This document shows positions 33,210 through 41,900 of a stretch of 64,000 nucleotides of DNA, piece after piece (the first letter of the stretch is position 1; every line of letters starts with the position of its first letter). The position numbers and the translations under genes are program-made. Under the pieces are notes generated by a model. That model was not told where the DNA came from and did not search any database. It saw only the letters and a list, made by a program, of their open reading frames with translations. The stretch comes from an uncultured Burkholderiaceae bacterium (GTDB lineage Bacteria > Pseudomonadota > Gammaproteobacteria > Burkholderiales > Burkholderiaceae), in the NCBI GenBank assembly GCA_937871985.1, contig CALMPB010000156.1, positions 1 through 64,000 of the forward strand, read 5' to 3'.

Positions 33210-33248
33210 GGCCCGGCAAGCGCAGATCAAGCCCGCAATTGCCGGGCC
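33210..33248. terminator. Hairpin between convergent GntR and HiPIP genes
   Basis: GGCCCGGCAA and TTGCCGGGCC are perfect 10-bp arms with a 19-base loop, 16 bases after the GntR stop. No U-run follows on either strand, so it may need a factor or only stabilise the 3' ends. Confidence 0.4.
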
Positions 33249-33290
33249 AATCCGCGCCAAAGAAAGCGCGCAAACCGGCCGCGGGACGTG

Positions 33291-33599
33291 CTAGGCCTTC
33301 TTCACGTAGCCGTTGCACCAGCCGTGTATCGAAACATCCTTGCCCGCGAACAGCGGACAGGGCCCCCAGTCGGCGGTGCCGCCTTGATAAAACTGGCAAT
33401 TGCCGCAGTGCTCGCCCGCCGCATATTTTGCGTACTTGGCTTTATCGACCGTCGTTGCGTCGTGGGTATAGCCCAATGCCTTGGCCGCGGGATCGTTTTC
33501 ATCGAGCTTGACCGCTTGCGCAAAGCCTTGGCGCGCCAAGGCAAGCGACGAAGCCGCGCCCAAGCTGGTGAGTAAAAACGTGCGTCGAGACGATTTCAT
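33291..33599 (-). CDS. High-potential iron-sulfur protein (HiPIP)
   Basis: A 102-residue periplasmic one-electron carrier with a [4Fe-4S](3+/2+) cluster. The twin-arginine signal SRRTFLLTSLG begins at residue 4, consistent with export of a folded cluster protein. The four cluster cysteines are C65, C68, C81 and C95 (HCGNCQFYQGG, WGPCPLFAG, HGWCNGYVKK), the standard HiPIP spacing. HiPIPs donate electrons to terminal oxidases or photosynthetic reaction centres; no photosynthesis genes are seen here. It stands alone between convergent and tandem neighbours. Confidence 0.93.
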   Translation of the reverse strand: MKSSRRTFLLTSLGAASSLALARQGFAQAVKLDENDPAAKALGYTHDATTVDKAKYAKYAAGEHCGNCQFYQGGTADWGPCPLFAGKDVSIHGWCNGYVKKA

Positions 33600-33866
33600 G
33601 GTGACTCCTTAAGTGTGATGCCGGCCTCGTGCCGGACAAACCAGACTGCTTGCCGCAGTCCTCAACATGGCGGTCGAAGCCAGGTACACGTAAGGAAAAT
33701 AGCGCAGATGGCGCCAACCGTCGTTTTCAAAAGCGCCTCCGCCCAGCCAGCAGCGTTGCCGCGCGGGCCAGGCCGGAGTTCGCGTAAAAACATGGTACTG
33801 CACATCGCGGCATAAAGCAGGCGGCGCAGCGCCCATGCGTGCGCCAACCTGCGGGCGCAACCTATT
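33600..33866. other. Intergenic region upstream of HiPIP, no gene recognised
   Basis: Open frames on both strands here (up to 83 codons) give no recognisable protein, lack ribosome-binding sites and look like GC-bias artefacts. The HiPIP promoter and the receptor gene's 3' end should lie here, but no clear motif is visible. Confidence 0.35.
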
Positions 33867-34868
33867 TCACTTCACGAACTCGTTGGTGAATACGTCGCTG
33901 GCCTTGAGCTTGTTGCGGATGATGTTGTTATGCAGGTAAAAGTCCTGCAAGGCATTGACCCTGTCGGTATTGAATTCGCCCAACACCTTTTGGCCCGGAT
34001 ACACGTTTTTGGCGTAGTACTCCATGACTTGCTTGACGAGCGCTTCGCGCCCTTTGTAGGAAGGCACCGCCTTGATGTATTCGGCCGCGGCTTCGTCGGG
34101 GTTTGCCTGCACCTGAGCCAGCGACTTGAGCGTGGCGCTCACGAACTTGCGAATTACCTCGGGGTGGCTTTTGATGTAGTCGTCGGAAGCCATGATGGCT
34201 TGCGCCATGCCGGGGAAGAAATCGCCGGTGGACTCCCACTTGAGCTTGGCGCCGGCTTCTTCCGCGAACGCGCCCATTTCAGGCGCGCCCACCATGCCGT
34301 CGGCCTTGCCCGCGGCAACCAGCTGCCAGATGCCGGTGGGCCCCGCCGCCTGGATATGCGCATCGTCCTGCTTCAGGCCGCCTTTGGCCAGGATGGCCAG
34401 CGTGGCATAGAAGGAGGTGTCCTGGTAGGCCACGACAGTCAGGGTTTTGCCCTTGATGTCGGAGGGCTTGTCGATATGGCGGTCTTCTCGGGTCATGAGC
34501 TGGTGCAGGGCATGGCCGCCGAGTAGCGCCACGCCTTTGACGGGGATGCCATTCTGGCGCAGGATGATGGACGTGTCGCCCAAGGCGCCGCCCAATTGCC
34601 CATTGCCCGCGCCCAGCTGCTTGCCCACGTCGGCTCCGCCCTTGACCGTCACGAACTTGACCGACAGGCCTTCTTTTTCATAAAGATGCTTGCTTTGCGC
34701 CAGCATGAAAGGCGCAAACGCAATGGCCTGCGCCGGCGCAGGCAGTAAATACGTAATTTCGGTAAGCGGCTTGTCTTGCGCATTGGCCGCGCCGGCCGGC
34801 AGCGCCACGACCAGACCCAGCACCGCCGCGCCTGCTCCCTTTTGAACTGCCTTGATTGCGTTGAACAT
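33867..34868 (-). CDS. Orphan ABC receptor, NMT1/SsuA family
   Basis: A 333-residue periplasmic type II binding protein of the nitrate/sulfonate/taurine and thiamine-precursor class. The signal peptide covers about residues 1-30 (MFNAIKAVQKGAGAAVLGLV, cleavage after ANA). The mature protein shows ITYLLPAPAQAIAFAPFMLA, KYEKEGLSVKFVTVKGGADV-like and QDTSFYATLAILAKGGL segments. The true start follows a longer open stretch of 34 codons without a ribosome-binding site. No permease or ATPase lies nearby. It is divergent from the TetR gene, with an inverted repeat between them that recurs before the Rieske oxygenase, linking it to aromatic catabolism. Confidence 0.85.
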   Translation of the reverse strand: MFNAIKAVQKGAGAAVLGLVVALPAGAANAQDKPLTEITYLLPAPAQAIAFAPFMLAQSKHLYEKEGLSVKFVTVKGGADVGKQLGAGNGQLGGALGDTSIILRQNGIPVKGVALLGGHALHQLMTREDRHIDKPSDIKGKTLTVVAYQDTSFYATLAILAKGGLKQDDAHIQAAGPTGIWQLVAAGKADGMVGAPEMGAFAEEAGAKLKWESTGDFFPGMAQAIMASDDYIKSHPEVIRKFVSATLKSLAQVQANPDEAAAEYIKAVPSYKGREALVKQVMEYYAKNVYPGQKVLGEFNTDRVNALQDFYLHNNIIRNKLKASDVFTNEFVK

Positions 34869-34968
34869 GAAAGTCGTCCTCTTGATAGTTATAAAAAGCA
34901 CCGGCCGCCAGCCGCTTGAAAGCATCCTGGCAGGCGACGGCGCATCCACATTGGATAGGCGTTCACCC

Positions 34969-34992
34969 ATAATTCACTTGAAAGCGAATTAT
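34969..34992. promoter_or_regulatory. Candidate TetR operator 1
   Basis: Perfect 7-bp arms ATAATTC and GAATTAT separated by 10 bases, in the gap between the divergent receptor and TetR genes. The same arms and spacing recur at 35924-35947. Confidence 0.6.
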
Positions 34993-35113
34993 AAATGTAT
35001 AAAATCCTGTAGGTCTATCAGTAGTAATCAGTAGTAGCGCCAGTGCGCCGTGCGAACGGCGCGCCGGCTCGGCAACGCCCGGATCCCACCCAATACGAAC
35101 CCATGAACGCACC

Positions 35114-35842
35114 ATGAACGCCAGCACCACCAAAAAAGCCAGGACGCGGGCCAAAGGCCGGCCTGATGCCGTGGACGGCGTCGGCCGGGAGGCCCTGCTG
35201 CAGGCCACGATAGAAGAACTTCGAAACACGGCGCCCGAAGCCCTGACGCTTGCCGGGGTCGCGGCACGCGCCGGCGTGCATCCCGCCCTCATCCGCTATT
35301 ACTTCGGCGACAAGAACGGCCTCCTGCAAAACGCGGTGCAGGTGCTGGTGGAACAAGGCCAGGAAGCGGCGCGCTCCAAAATAGAAAGCAATGCGCCTTT
35401 GGCCGAAAAGCTGGCCGACAGGCTGGACAGCATGATCGCCCTCATCCAGGCCAACCCGCATTTCCATCGCCTGGTTCTGGACAAGGTCTATGGTCAAACG
35501 GGCGTGGCCGCCAAAGAGCAGTTGCTGAGCCGCATTACCAGCCGGGGCATGCGGCTTACCATCGCCATGCTGCACGACAGCTCCGGCGCGCCCGCCCGCC
35601 CCGTGGACCCGCGCTTCCTGCACGTCGCCATCATCGGGCTGACCGAATTCTTCGTGCCCGCCAAGCCTCTGCTGCAGGAACTGTTCGGCGCGGATGCGGA
35701 CATGGAAGACCTGAAGGCCCGGTACATACACTTTCTCAGCGACCTGCTTCTGCACGGCCTGCTCGAAACGCCTGCCGCCGCTCCCGCCGCCCCGAAAACC
35801 GCAACGCGCAAGGAAAAGCGCGGCGAGCCTTCACAAGGCTGA
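35114..35842 (+). CDS. TetR-family transcriptional regulator
   Basis: A 242-residue regulator. The N-terminal helix-turn-helix covers ~25-70 (REALLQATIEELRNTAPEAL, LAGVAARAGVHPALIRYYFG), preceded by a basic tail and followed by a ligand-binding domain of normal TetR length. The C-terminus ends in a Pro/Ala/Lys-rich tail. It is divergent from the NMT1-type receptor and upstream of the Rieske/FAD oxygenase pair; the repeated inverted repeat in both gaps makes it the likely repressor of both units. Confidence 0.9.
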   Translation: MNASTTKKARTRAKGRPDAVDGVGREALLQATIEELRNTAPEALTLAGVAARAGVHPALIRYYFGDKNGLLQNAVQVLVEQGQEAARSKIESNAPLAEKLADRLDSMIALIQANPHFHRLVLDKVYGQTGVAAKEQLLSRITSRGMRLTIAMLHDSSGAPARPVDPRFLHVAIIGLTEFFVPAKPLLQELFGADADMEDLKARYIHFLSDLLLHGLLETPAAAPAAPKTATRKEKRGEPSQG

Positions 35843-35923
35843 TCCTCCCGCCGCACCGTTCAGCCGGACTTGCGCTTCGGCCTGAGCATCGCCACGCATT
35901 GACATCCAGCCTTCGCGTCGGCA

Positions 35924-35947
35924 ATAATTCATTCTATCGTGAATTAA
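35924..35947. promoter_or_regulatory. Candidate TetR operator 2
   Basis: ATAATTC and GAATTAA (6 of 7 symmetrical positions) with the same 10-base spacer as at 34969-34992, ending 31 bases before the Rieske oxygenase start. Confidence 0.6.
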
Positions 35948-35978
35948 TTCCAACCATCCGGCCGAGACATCGAACATC

Positions 35979-36983
35979 ATGCTGAAAAACTATTGGTATG
36001 TCGCCTGTGCCAGCGAAATGCTGGCTGCCCAGCCACTGGGGCGCATCATCTGCAACGAGCCGGTCGTCATATTCCGGCAACAAGACGGAACGGCCACCAT
36101 CCTGCGCAATGTGTGCCCGCACCGGCAGGCCCCGCTTTCCATGGGAAGCGTGCACGGCAGCGTGCTGCGCTGCGCCTATCACGGCATGGAATTCGACGCG
36201 GGCGGGCATTGCGTGCATATTCCTTCGCAAGACGTCATCCCCCCCAAGGCCCATATCAAGAGCTACCCTGCGCGTGAACGCTACGGCTTCGTATGGATAT
36301 GGCCCGGCGATCCCGAACTGGCCCAGGAGGCCGAGCTGCCCGCCATGCCATGGCGCGAAGACAAGGGCTGGAACACCGAAATCATCCAGTATTTCCACGT
36401 CAAGGGCGCACACCTGCTCATGAACGACAACCTGCTGGATCTTTCGCACGTGGCGTTCCTGCACGCCAATTCCATCGGCTTCGACTCCAAACGCCTGGAC
36501 AACGACCCGCTGGAAGTCACGGTGCAGGACGACTACGTCAGCACGCGGCGCGTGTTCAAGAACACCATCCAGGCGCCCGCCCACAAAGCCTGGCGCGAGC
36601 TGGCCGAACCCATCGATCGCACGCAACTGGCTGAATGGCATCCCCCGTGCACCATCAACATCCTGGCCCGCAACGAAAACGCCGAAGACCAGGTGGACCT
36701 GCGCGCCGACCATCTCATCACCCCCGAAACCGACACCACGCACCATTACTACGTGGCCATGTCGCGCAATTTCCGCATCGACGACGCGGAACTTACGCGC
36801 AAGCTGGATGCCGATGCGCGCCGCGTCCATAACGAAGACCTGGAAATCGCCGAAGCGCAGCAAAACATGAAACAATGGACCCACGGCGCGCCCGACATGG
36901 CCTTGAAGGCCGACAAGGCCGTCAACGCCTCGCATCGCATTCTCGAGCGCCTTGAAAAAGCCGAGGCGCAGCGCGCCGCCTGA
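35979..36983 (+). CDS. Rieske non-heme iron oxygenase, vanillate O-demethylase-like
   Basis: The 334-residue oxygenase component of a two-component system. The Rieske [2Fe-2S] ligands are C46-H48 (VCPHRQ) and C65-H68 (CAYHGMEF). The catalytic mononuclear iron is bound in NLLDLSHVAFLH (H157, H162). The single-subunit size and motif spacing are those of the VanA/aromatic O-demethylase branch. The reductase partner (VanB type) is not encoded next to it, so electrons must come from elsewhere. A FAD monooxygenase gene follows after 74 bases on the same strand, and a TetR-type operator lies just upstream. Confidence 0.9.
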   Translation: MLKNYWYVACASEMLAAQPLGRIICNEPVVIFRQQDGTATILRNVCPHRQAPLSMGSVHGSVLRCAYHGMEFDAGGHCVHIPSQDVIPPKAHIKSYPARERYGFVWIWPGDPELAQEAELPAMPWREDKGWNTEIIQYFHVKGAHLLMNDNLLDLSHVAFLHANSIGFDSKRLDNDPLEVTVQDDYVSTRRVFKNTIQAPAHKAWRELAEPIDRTQLAEWHPPCTINILARNENAEDQVDLRADHLITPETDTTHHYYVAMSRNFRIDDAELTRKLDADARRVHNEDLEIAEAQQNMKQWTHGAPDMALKADKAVNASHRILERLEKAEAQRAA

Positions 36984-37057
36984 TACCCGCCCGCCAGACA
37001 AAAACCACTCCGCCGCAACACCCGCAAGCCATTGCCCACCAACGCCAAACAGCCACC

Positions 37058-38221
37058 ATGCCTCAAATCCGTTCCGCCCTGATCGTCGGCGCCGGCATCG
37101 CCGGATGCTCCACCGCCATAACGCTGGCCAACCTGGGCATCAACGTCACGCTGATCGAAAAGCAGGAGGAATGGCGCTTCCAGAGCTCGGGCATCTTCGT
37201 CTACAGCAACGGCCTGGCGGCCCTGCGCGACGTGGGCGTGCTGGAGCAGATACTGGAATCGGGCTTTGCCATCAAGGACGGCAAGAACGAGTACTTCGAC
37301 CATAAGGGCGAGCCCATCGTCGATGTCTACTACCCGTCGATCAGCGTCGGCGTGCCGCCCATCGTGGGCATCAAGCGCGCCGAAATGCACCGCATCCTGG
37401 CCGGGCGCCTGCAACAACAGCAGGTTGCCATACGCCTTGGCACGACGCTGGCCAGCCTGGATCCGGGATCGCAAACCGCACGTGCCCGGGCGGTGCTTTC
37501 CGACGGCACGACCGGGGAATACGACCTGGTCCTGGGCGCCGACGGCGTGCGCTCGCAGGTGCGCGGCTTCATCTATCCCGGCATTGCGCCGCGCAAGACC
37601 GGTTTCGGAATCTGGCGCAGCGTGCATGACCGGCCGGAAGACCTGGACGTGAAGATCATGATGATGGGCACGCGCAAACGCCTGGGCATCATGCCGATCA
37701 GCCACGACAAGCTGTATATCTTCGGCACCATCGCCGAACCCGAAGACGCCTGGTATCCGCCGGAACAATGGCCCGAGCTCATGCGGGCCAAATTCGCCGA
37801 ATTCGGCGCGCCCGTGCGCCAGTTCCTGGATCAGCTTTCGCACGACTCCGAGATCCTTTACACCGCGGTCGATGAAGTCGCCGCGCCCCTGCCCTGGCAT
37901 AAAGAGCGGGTACTGCTGATCGGCGATTCGGCGCACGCCTCCACCCCCTTCATGGGCCAGGGCGGCGCCATGGCCATCGAAGATGCGGTCGTCCTGGCCC
38001 GCATGCTTTCCGTGCCGGGCAATCTACACGATACTTTGCGGCTTTTCGGTGAACACCGCCTGCCCATGTGCCGCTTCGTGCAGGACGCATCGCGGCAGGT
38101 TGGCGAAGCGGGCGCCCGCGAGCATCCCGACGGCGCGGCGGCCCGCAATCAGGCCATGCGCGAAAACTCGCAAAAACACGTCGACGACTTCTACCGCAAA
38201 CTGGAAAGCCTGCGCGGCTGA
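37058..38221 (+). CDS. FAD-dependent aromatic monooxygenase
   Basis: A 387-residue salicylate-hydroxylase-like flavoprotein. GAGIAGCSTAITLANLG binds FAD, LGADGVRSQVRG is the DG motif and GDSAHASTPFMGQGGAMAIE the second FAD motif. It is somewhat shorter than classical salicylate hydroxylases. Together with the preceding Rieske oxygenase it suggests O-demethylation followed by ring hydroxylation of a methoxylated or carboxylated aromatic (inference). A GntR gene follows on the same strand after 149 bases. Confidence 0.87.
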   Translation: MPQIRSALIVGAGIAGCSTAITLANLGINVTLIEKQEEWRFQSSGIFVYSNGLAALRDVGVLEQILESGFAIKDGKNEYFDHKGEPIVDVYYPSISVGVPPIVGIKRAEMHRILAGRLQQQQVAIRLGTTLASLDPGSQTARARAVLSDGTTGEYDLVLGADGVRSQVRGFIYPGIAPRKTGFGIWRSVHDRPEDLDVKIMMMGTRKRLGIMPISHDKLYIFGTIAEPEDAWYPPEQWPELMRAKFAEFGAPVRQFLDQLSHDSEILYTAVDEVAAPLPWHKERVLLIGDSAHASTPFMGQGGAMAIEDAVVLARMLSVPGNLHDTLRLFGEHRLPMCRFVQDASRQVGEAGAREHPDGAAARNQAMRENSQKHVDDFYRKLESLRG

Positions 38222-38310
38222 ATCCGCAAGCCGGCAGCCGCCATCAAGAATCAATAGACGACAGGGATATTTGCTATAGTGGATTGGACTCGTGCGATTC
38301 AGCGCATACC

Positions 38311-38327
38311 CCAGTCAGTTAAACTGG
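38311..38327. promoter_or_regulatory. Inverted repeat upstream of the second GntR gene
   Basis: CCAGT and ACTGG arms with a 7-base spacer, 44-60 bases before the GntR start; a further CCAGT lies at 38335-38339. Possible autoregulatory site. Confidence 0.35.
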
Positions 38328-38370
38328 TTGCTGTCCAGTCAACTATTTGTACGGCGTCCATCATCCCGCA

Positions 38371-39066
38371 ATGAAGCGAAACCCTTCTTCCAAGCAGCCG
38401 CGCCGCACACCGCTGAAAACCTACACGCTCAGCGAGACCATCTTCCACGAAGTGCGCAACCGGCTGCAGCGCGGCGAAATCGGCGCCGAAGACCGGATCC
38501 TGGATTACGAGATCGCGCAGGAATACAACTGTACCCGCATGCCCGTGCGGCAAGCCCTGCTTCGCCTGGCCAGCGAGGGCTATCTGCTGGGCACGACGCG
38601 CGGCTTCGTCCTGCCCACACTGACCACCGAAGACATCTACGAAGTCTTCGAAATGCGGCGGCTGCTGGAACCCCATGCGGCGTCCAGCGTCATCGGCCTG
38701 CTCGGTGACGAGCAGCACATGGCTCTGACCCTTGCCTATCATCAGGCGCGGCGGGCCGCCGAAAAGAACGATTCGCAAATGATGACGGACGCCAATATCG
38801 CCTTCCGCTCGATATGGATAGGCGCCGTACAAAACAAGCGCCTGCGGGAAACCATCCAGCGCTTCGCGGATCATGCGCAACTGGTGCGCTCGGCCACGCT
38901 GTTCGATCCGGCCACGCAAACCCTGGTCGTCGAGGGCCTGAAACGCATTCTGGACGGCTTCATGGAAAGAAACGGCGACAGCGTGCGCGGCGCCATGCTG
39001 GAATTCGTACAGCACGCCCAACAGCAATACATACTGCTGGCTCAGGCGGCCGCGCGGGCCACCTGA
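38371..39066 (+). CDS. GntR-family regulator, FCD subfamily
   Basis: A 231-residue regulator with winged helix at ~15-80 (LSETIFHEVRNRLQRGEIG, CTRMPVRQALLRLASEGYL) and a FCD effector domain. It is a clear paralogue of the regulator at 49450-50202: both contain the MPVRxALLxLxxEGYLxGTT core and an LLEPxAA helix. No good ribosome-binding site is visible; the ATG is chosen because the family start is close, and a TTG eight codons upstream is the alternative. It may control the preceding FAD monooxygenase or the convergent transporter operon. Confidence 0.87.
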   Translation: MKRNPSSKQPRRTPLKTYTLSETIFHEVRNRLQRGEIGAEDRILDYEIAQEYNCTRMPVRQALLRLASEGYLLGTTRGFVLPTLTTEDIYEVFEMRRLLEPHAASSVIGLLGDEQHMALTLAYHQARRAAEKNDSQMMTDANIAFRSIWIGAVQNKRLRETIQRFADHAQLVRSATLFDPATQTLVVEGLKRILDGFMERNGDSVRGAMLEFVQHAQQQYILLAQAAARAT

Positions 39067-39117
39067 GGGCGCGCCGGGCGATTGAAGCCGGCCAATTCCC
39101 CCCAAGAAGACCGCGTC

Positions 39118-39133
39118 ATCGACACGTGTCGAT
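39118..39133. promoter_or_regulatory. Perfect 16-bp palindrome between convergent genes
   Basis: ATCGACACGTGTCGAT, symmetrical in every position, six bases before the last codon of the ABC ATPase gene. It is too tight for a hairpin loop unless the centre opens; role unknown. Confidence 0.3.
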
Positions 39134-39138
39134 AGCCG

Positions 39139-40995
39139 CTAAACGGCCACGGGCCACGGCTTGCCGGGATCTCCGCTGGGCACCGCGGCAAGCAGGCGGC
39201 GCGTGTAGTCGTGCCTCGGCCGAGAGAACACCTCTTCCACCAGGCCTTGCTCGACCGCCCGGCCTTCGTACATCACCACCACCCGCTGGCACAAATACCG
39301 CACCACCGCCAGGTCGTGCGAAATCAGTACCACCGCGATGCCGTACCGGCCGGCCAGTTCCTTGAGCAGGTTGAGTATCTGGGCCTGCACCGACATGTCC
39401 AGGCCGGAAACGATTTCGTCGGCCACCAGCAGCTTGGGCGCCAGAAACACCCCACGGCCGATGTTGACGCGCTGCTTCTGCCCGCCCGACATTTCGGAAG
39501 GGTAGCGCCCCAGCATGCTTGGCGGCAGGCGGATATCGTCCATCAATTTCGCGACCCTGCCTTCCAGTTGCGCAGCCGCTTCATGACGGGCCTTGCCGGG
39601 CAGCGCCTCGAAGCCCTGCGTAAGCAGGCGAAAGACCGAACGCCTGGGATTGAGGGCGGAATGCGGATCCTGGAATATGATCTGCACCGTCCGGCGCAAC
39701 TGCTCGAGCGCGTCGCCCCGGGCGCCGATGACGGAAATGCCGTCGACCTCGATGACGCCCTCGCACTCGCCGTGCATGCCGACAATCGACCGCGCAATGG
39801 AACTCTTGCCGCTGCCGCTCTCCCCCACGATACCCACGCATTCGCCTCGGTACACGTCGAAGGAGACATCGTCCAGCGCCTTGTTGGCGCGGCTTCCCCA
39901 GGAAAACAGGCCGCCGCCGGACCGGTAGGTCAAGGACAGGTTGCGCACGCTGAGCAACGGAGAGTCGGCCTGGCCGGCGCGCTGCTCGCTACAGTCCCGC
40001 GCATCGGCGGCAACGGACGCCTCCGTATCGCCGGACGGCGTGCCAACCTTCAGGCAGCGCACGGCACGGCCGCCGTCCAGTTGCTGCAGCACGATGCGAC
40101 GCTGGCCGCACTGCGCGTCGCCGATGCCGCAGCGCGCCTGGAAGCGGCACCCCGAGATGGCGCCCAGGTCGCCCAACCCCGGCATGAATCCTTCCAGGGT
40201 CGGCAGGCGTTTGACTTCGCCGGCCAGCTTGGGCGTGGAGCCGCTCAGCGATTGCGTATAAGGATGCAGAGGCCGAGCCAGTATCGTGCGGGCGTCGCCG
40301 CTTTCCACGACCTCGCCGGCATACAGCACCACCATCTCGTCGCACACGTGCGAGGCCATGACCAGATCGTGGGTGATCAGGATGATCGACGTCCCGTTGG
40401 CCTTCTGCTGGCGGGCCAGTATGCGCATGACATTGGCCTGGGTCACGACGTCCAGAGCCGTCGTGGGCTCGTCGGCCACGATCAGGGCGGGCTCGGCGGC
40501 AAACGCCATGGCGATCAACACCCGCTGGCACTGGCCTCCCGACAGTTGATGCGGATAGCGCTGGAGGATTTCGCCAGGCCTGGGCAATTCCATTTCCTCC
40601 AGCCGGCGCAGTATTTCAGCCGGCCGCCGGGATCTGGCCATGCCGATGATTTCCAGCTGTTCGGCAAAGGACTCGCCAATGGTCATCAGCGGATTCAGGG
40701 CGGTCAAGGGTTCCTGGGGAATGAACACCAGCTTCCTGCCCAGCAAGGCGGCGCGCTGGGCGGGCGACATGCTGGTGAGCTCGGTGTCCCCCAGGAAAAT
40801 ACGCCCTTGCGTGATACGGAATCCATCGGGAACCAGGCCGGCGATAAGACGGCCCACCATGCTTTTGCCGGCGCCCGACTCGCCGACCAGTCCAAGAATC
40901 CTGCCTTGCGGAACCGCGAAGGAAATATCGCGCAGCAGATCGATCTGGCCCGAAGCCCGCCGCGCCGACAACGAGACATGTTCGAAGCGGATCAT
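39139..40995 (-). CDS. Double ATPase of a dipeptide/oligopeptide-type ABC transporter (DppD-DppF fusion)
   Basis: A 618-residue protein carrying two complete ABC ATPase domains. Domain 1 has Walker A GESGAGKSM at 38-46 and the signature LSGGQCQR. Domain 2 has Walker A GESGSGKSS near 393, signature MSGGQKQR and Walker B KLLVADEIVSGLD. The cysteine-bearing oligopeptide-transporter extension follows domain 1 (CRFQARCGIGDAQCGQRR). The start is fixed by a 4-base ATGA overlap with the DppC-type gene and a GGGAG site. A GsiA-like fusion of this kind serves as both ATPases. Domain 2's extension is short and ends SGDPGKPWPV. Confidence 0.92.
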   Translation of the reverse strand: MIRFEHVSLSARRASGQIDLLRDISFAVPQGRILGLVGESGAGKSMVGRLIAGLVPDGFRITQGRIFLGDTELTSMSPAQRAALLGRKLVFIPQEPLTALNPLMTIGESFAEQLEIIGMARSRRPAEILRRLEEMELPRPGEILQRYPHQLSGGQCQRVLIAMAFAAEPALIVADEPTTALDVVTQANVMRILARQQKANGTSIILITHDLVMASHVCDEMVVLYAGEVVESGDARTILARPLHPYTQSLSGSTPKLAGEVKRLPTLEGFMPGLGDLGAISGCRFQARCGIGDAQCGQRRIVLQQLDGGRAVRCLKVGTPSGDTEASVAADARDCSEQRAGQADSPLLSVRNLSLTYRSGGGLFSWGSRANKALDDVSFDVYRGECVGIVGESGSGKSSIARSIVGMHGECEGVIEVDGISVIGARGDALEQLRRTVQIIFQDPHSALNPRRSVFRLLTQGFEALPGKARHEAAAQLEGRVAKLMDDIRLPPSMLGRYPSEMSGGQKQRVNIGRGVFLAPKLLVADEIVSGLDMSVQAQILNLLKELAGRYGIAVVLISHDLAVVRYLCQRVVVMYEGRAVEQGLVEEVFSRPRHDYTRRLLAAVPSGDPGKPWPVAV

Positions 40996-41900
40996 CCTTG
41001 CTCCCTCTCGCGTTCGCGCAATGCCGGATCCAGCGACTCGCGCAGGCCGTCGCCCAACGCATTGCAGCCCAGCACCAGCAGGAATATGCAGAACACCGGC
41101 GTCAGCATGCCCCACGGCGCCTCGTGCAGATAGTCCCTGGAGTCGGCGATCATCACGCCCCAGGCCACCGTGCCGGCCGACACGGACAACCCCACAAAGC
41201 TCAGGATGGCTTCGACGATCACGGCCACGCCCATTTCCAGCGTAAACAGCGTAATGATCAACGGCCCGACGGCCGGCAGGATTTCCCGCCACATGGTCTT
41301 CCAGTGCCCGAAGCCCAGCAGGCGCGCGGCAACCACGTACTGGCGCCGCCGAATCACGATGACGTCCGAGCGCACCACCCGGCAAAAGCGCGTCCAGTCG
41401 ACCAGCACGATGGCCAGAATGACGTTGACGACCCCCGTGCCGAGGCCGACCATCAGCACCAGGGACAGCACCACGGGCGGAAACGACATCCACAGGTCGA
41501 CCACATAGCCGATGACGCGATCCACCCAGCCGCCGAAATACCCGGCCAGCATCGCCATGACGACGCCCAGCAGCATGGCGCCGGTGGCGGCCGACACCGC
41601 CACCACGATGGCCACCCGGGTGCCATAGATGGCCCGCGACAAAATGCACTGCCCAAGACCGTCGGTGCCCAATGGGAAGTCGGGACTGCCGTTGGCGTCC
41701 CACATGGGCGGCGACAGCATGTTCAGAAGATCTTGCGCGTCGGGCTTGTGCGGCGCCAGCCAGGGAGCCGCGCACGCCACGAACACGGCGAACAGCACGA
41801 TGCCCAGGCCTACCCACGCTTTGGGCGACAGATCCCTCAAGGCCCGCAACACGGTGTTTTTCCTGGAAGGGCTGTTCAGCCCGGCGACATGCAGCCCCAT
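40992..41900 (-). CDS. Dipeptide-type ABC permease, DppC family
   Basis: A 302-residue inner-membrane permease. The N-terminal OppC-like segment leads to helix 1 (WVGLGIVLFAVFVACAAPWL), then GTDGLGQCILSRAIYGTRVA and the EAA-type coupling loop (AARLLGFGHWKTMWREILPA). The start overlaps the DppB-type stop by one base. The last part shows GTVAWGVMIADSRDYLHEAP, typical of the family. The complete operon is receptor, DppB, DppC, fused ATPase. Confidence 0.92.
   Translation of the reverse strand: MGLHVAGLNSPSRKNTVLRALRDLSPKAWVGLGIVLFAVFVACAAPWLAPHKPDAQDLLNMLSPPMWDANGSPDFPLGTDGLGQCILSRAIYGTRVAIVVAVSAATGAMLLGVVMAMLAGYFGGWVDRVIGYVVDLWMSFPPVVLSLVLMVGLGTGVVNVILAIVLVDWTRFCRVVRSDVIVIRRRQYVVAARLLGFGHWKTMWREILPAVGPLIITLFTLEMGVAVIVEAILSFVGLSVSAGTVAWGVMIADSRDYLHEAPWGMLTPVFCIFLLVLGCNALGDGLRESLDPALREREREQG

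Noticed and set aside
33609..33860. 83-codon minus-strand frame upstream of HiPIP
   Set aside because: No recognisable family, no ribosome-binding site and overlapping frames on the other strand of similar length.
39139..41817. Apparent 892-codon frame joining permease DNA to the double ATPase
   Set aside because: The first ~270 codons are the wrong frame of the DppC-type gene; the true ATPase start overlaps the permease stop by ATGA at 40995.
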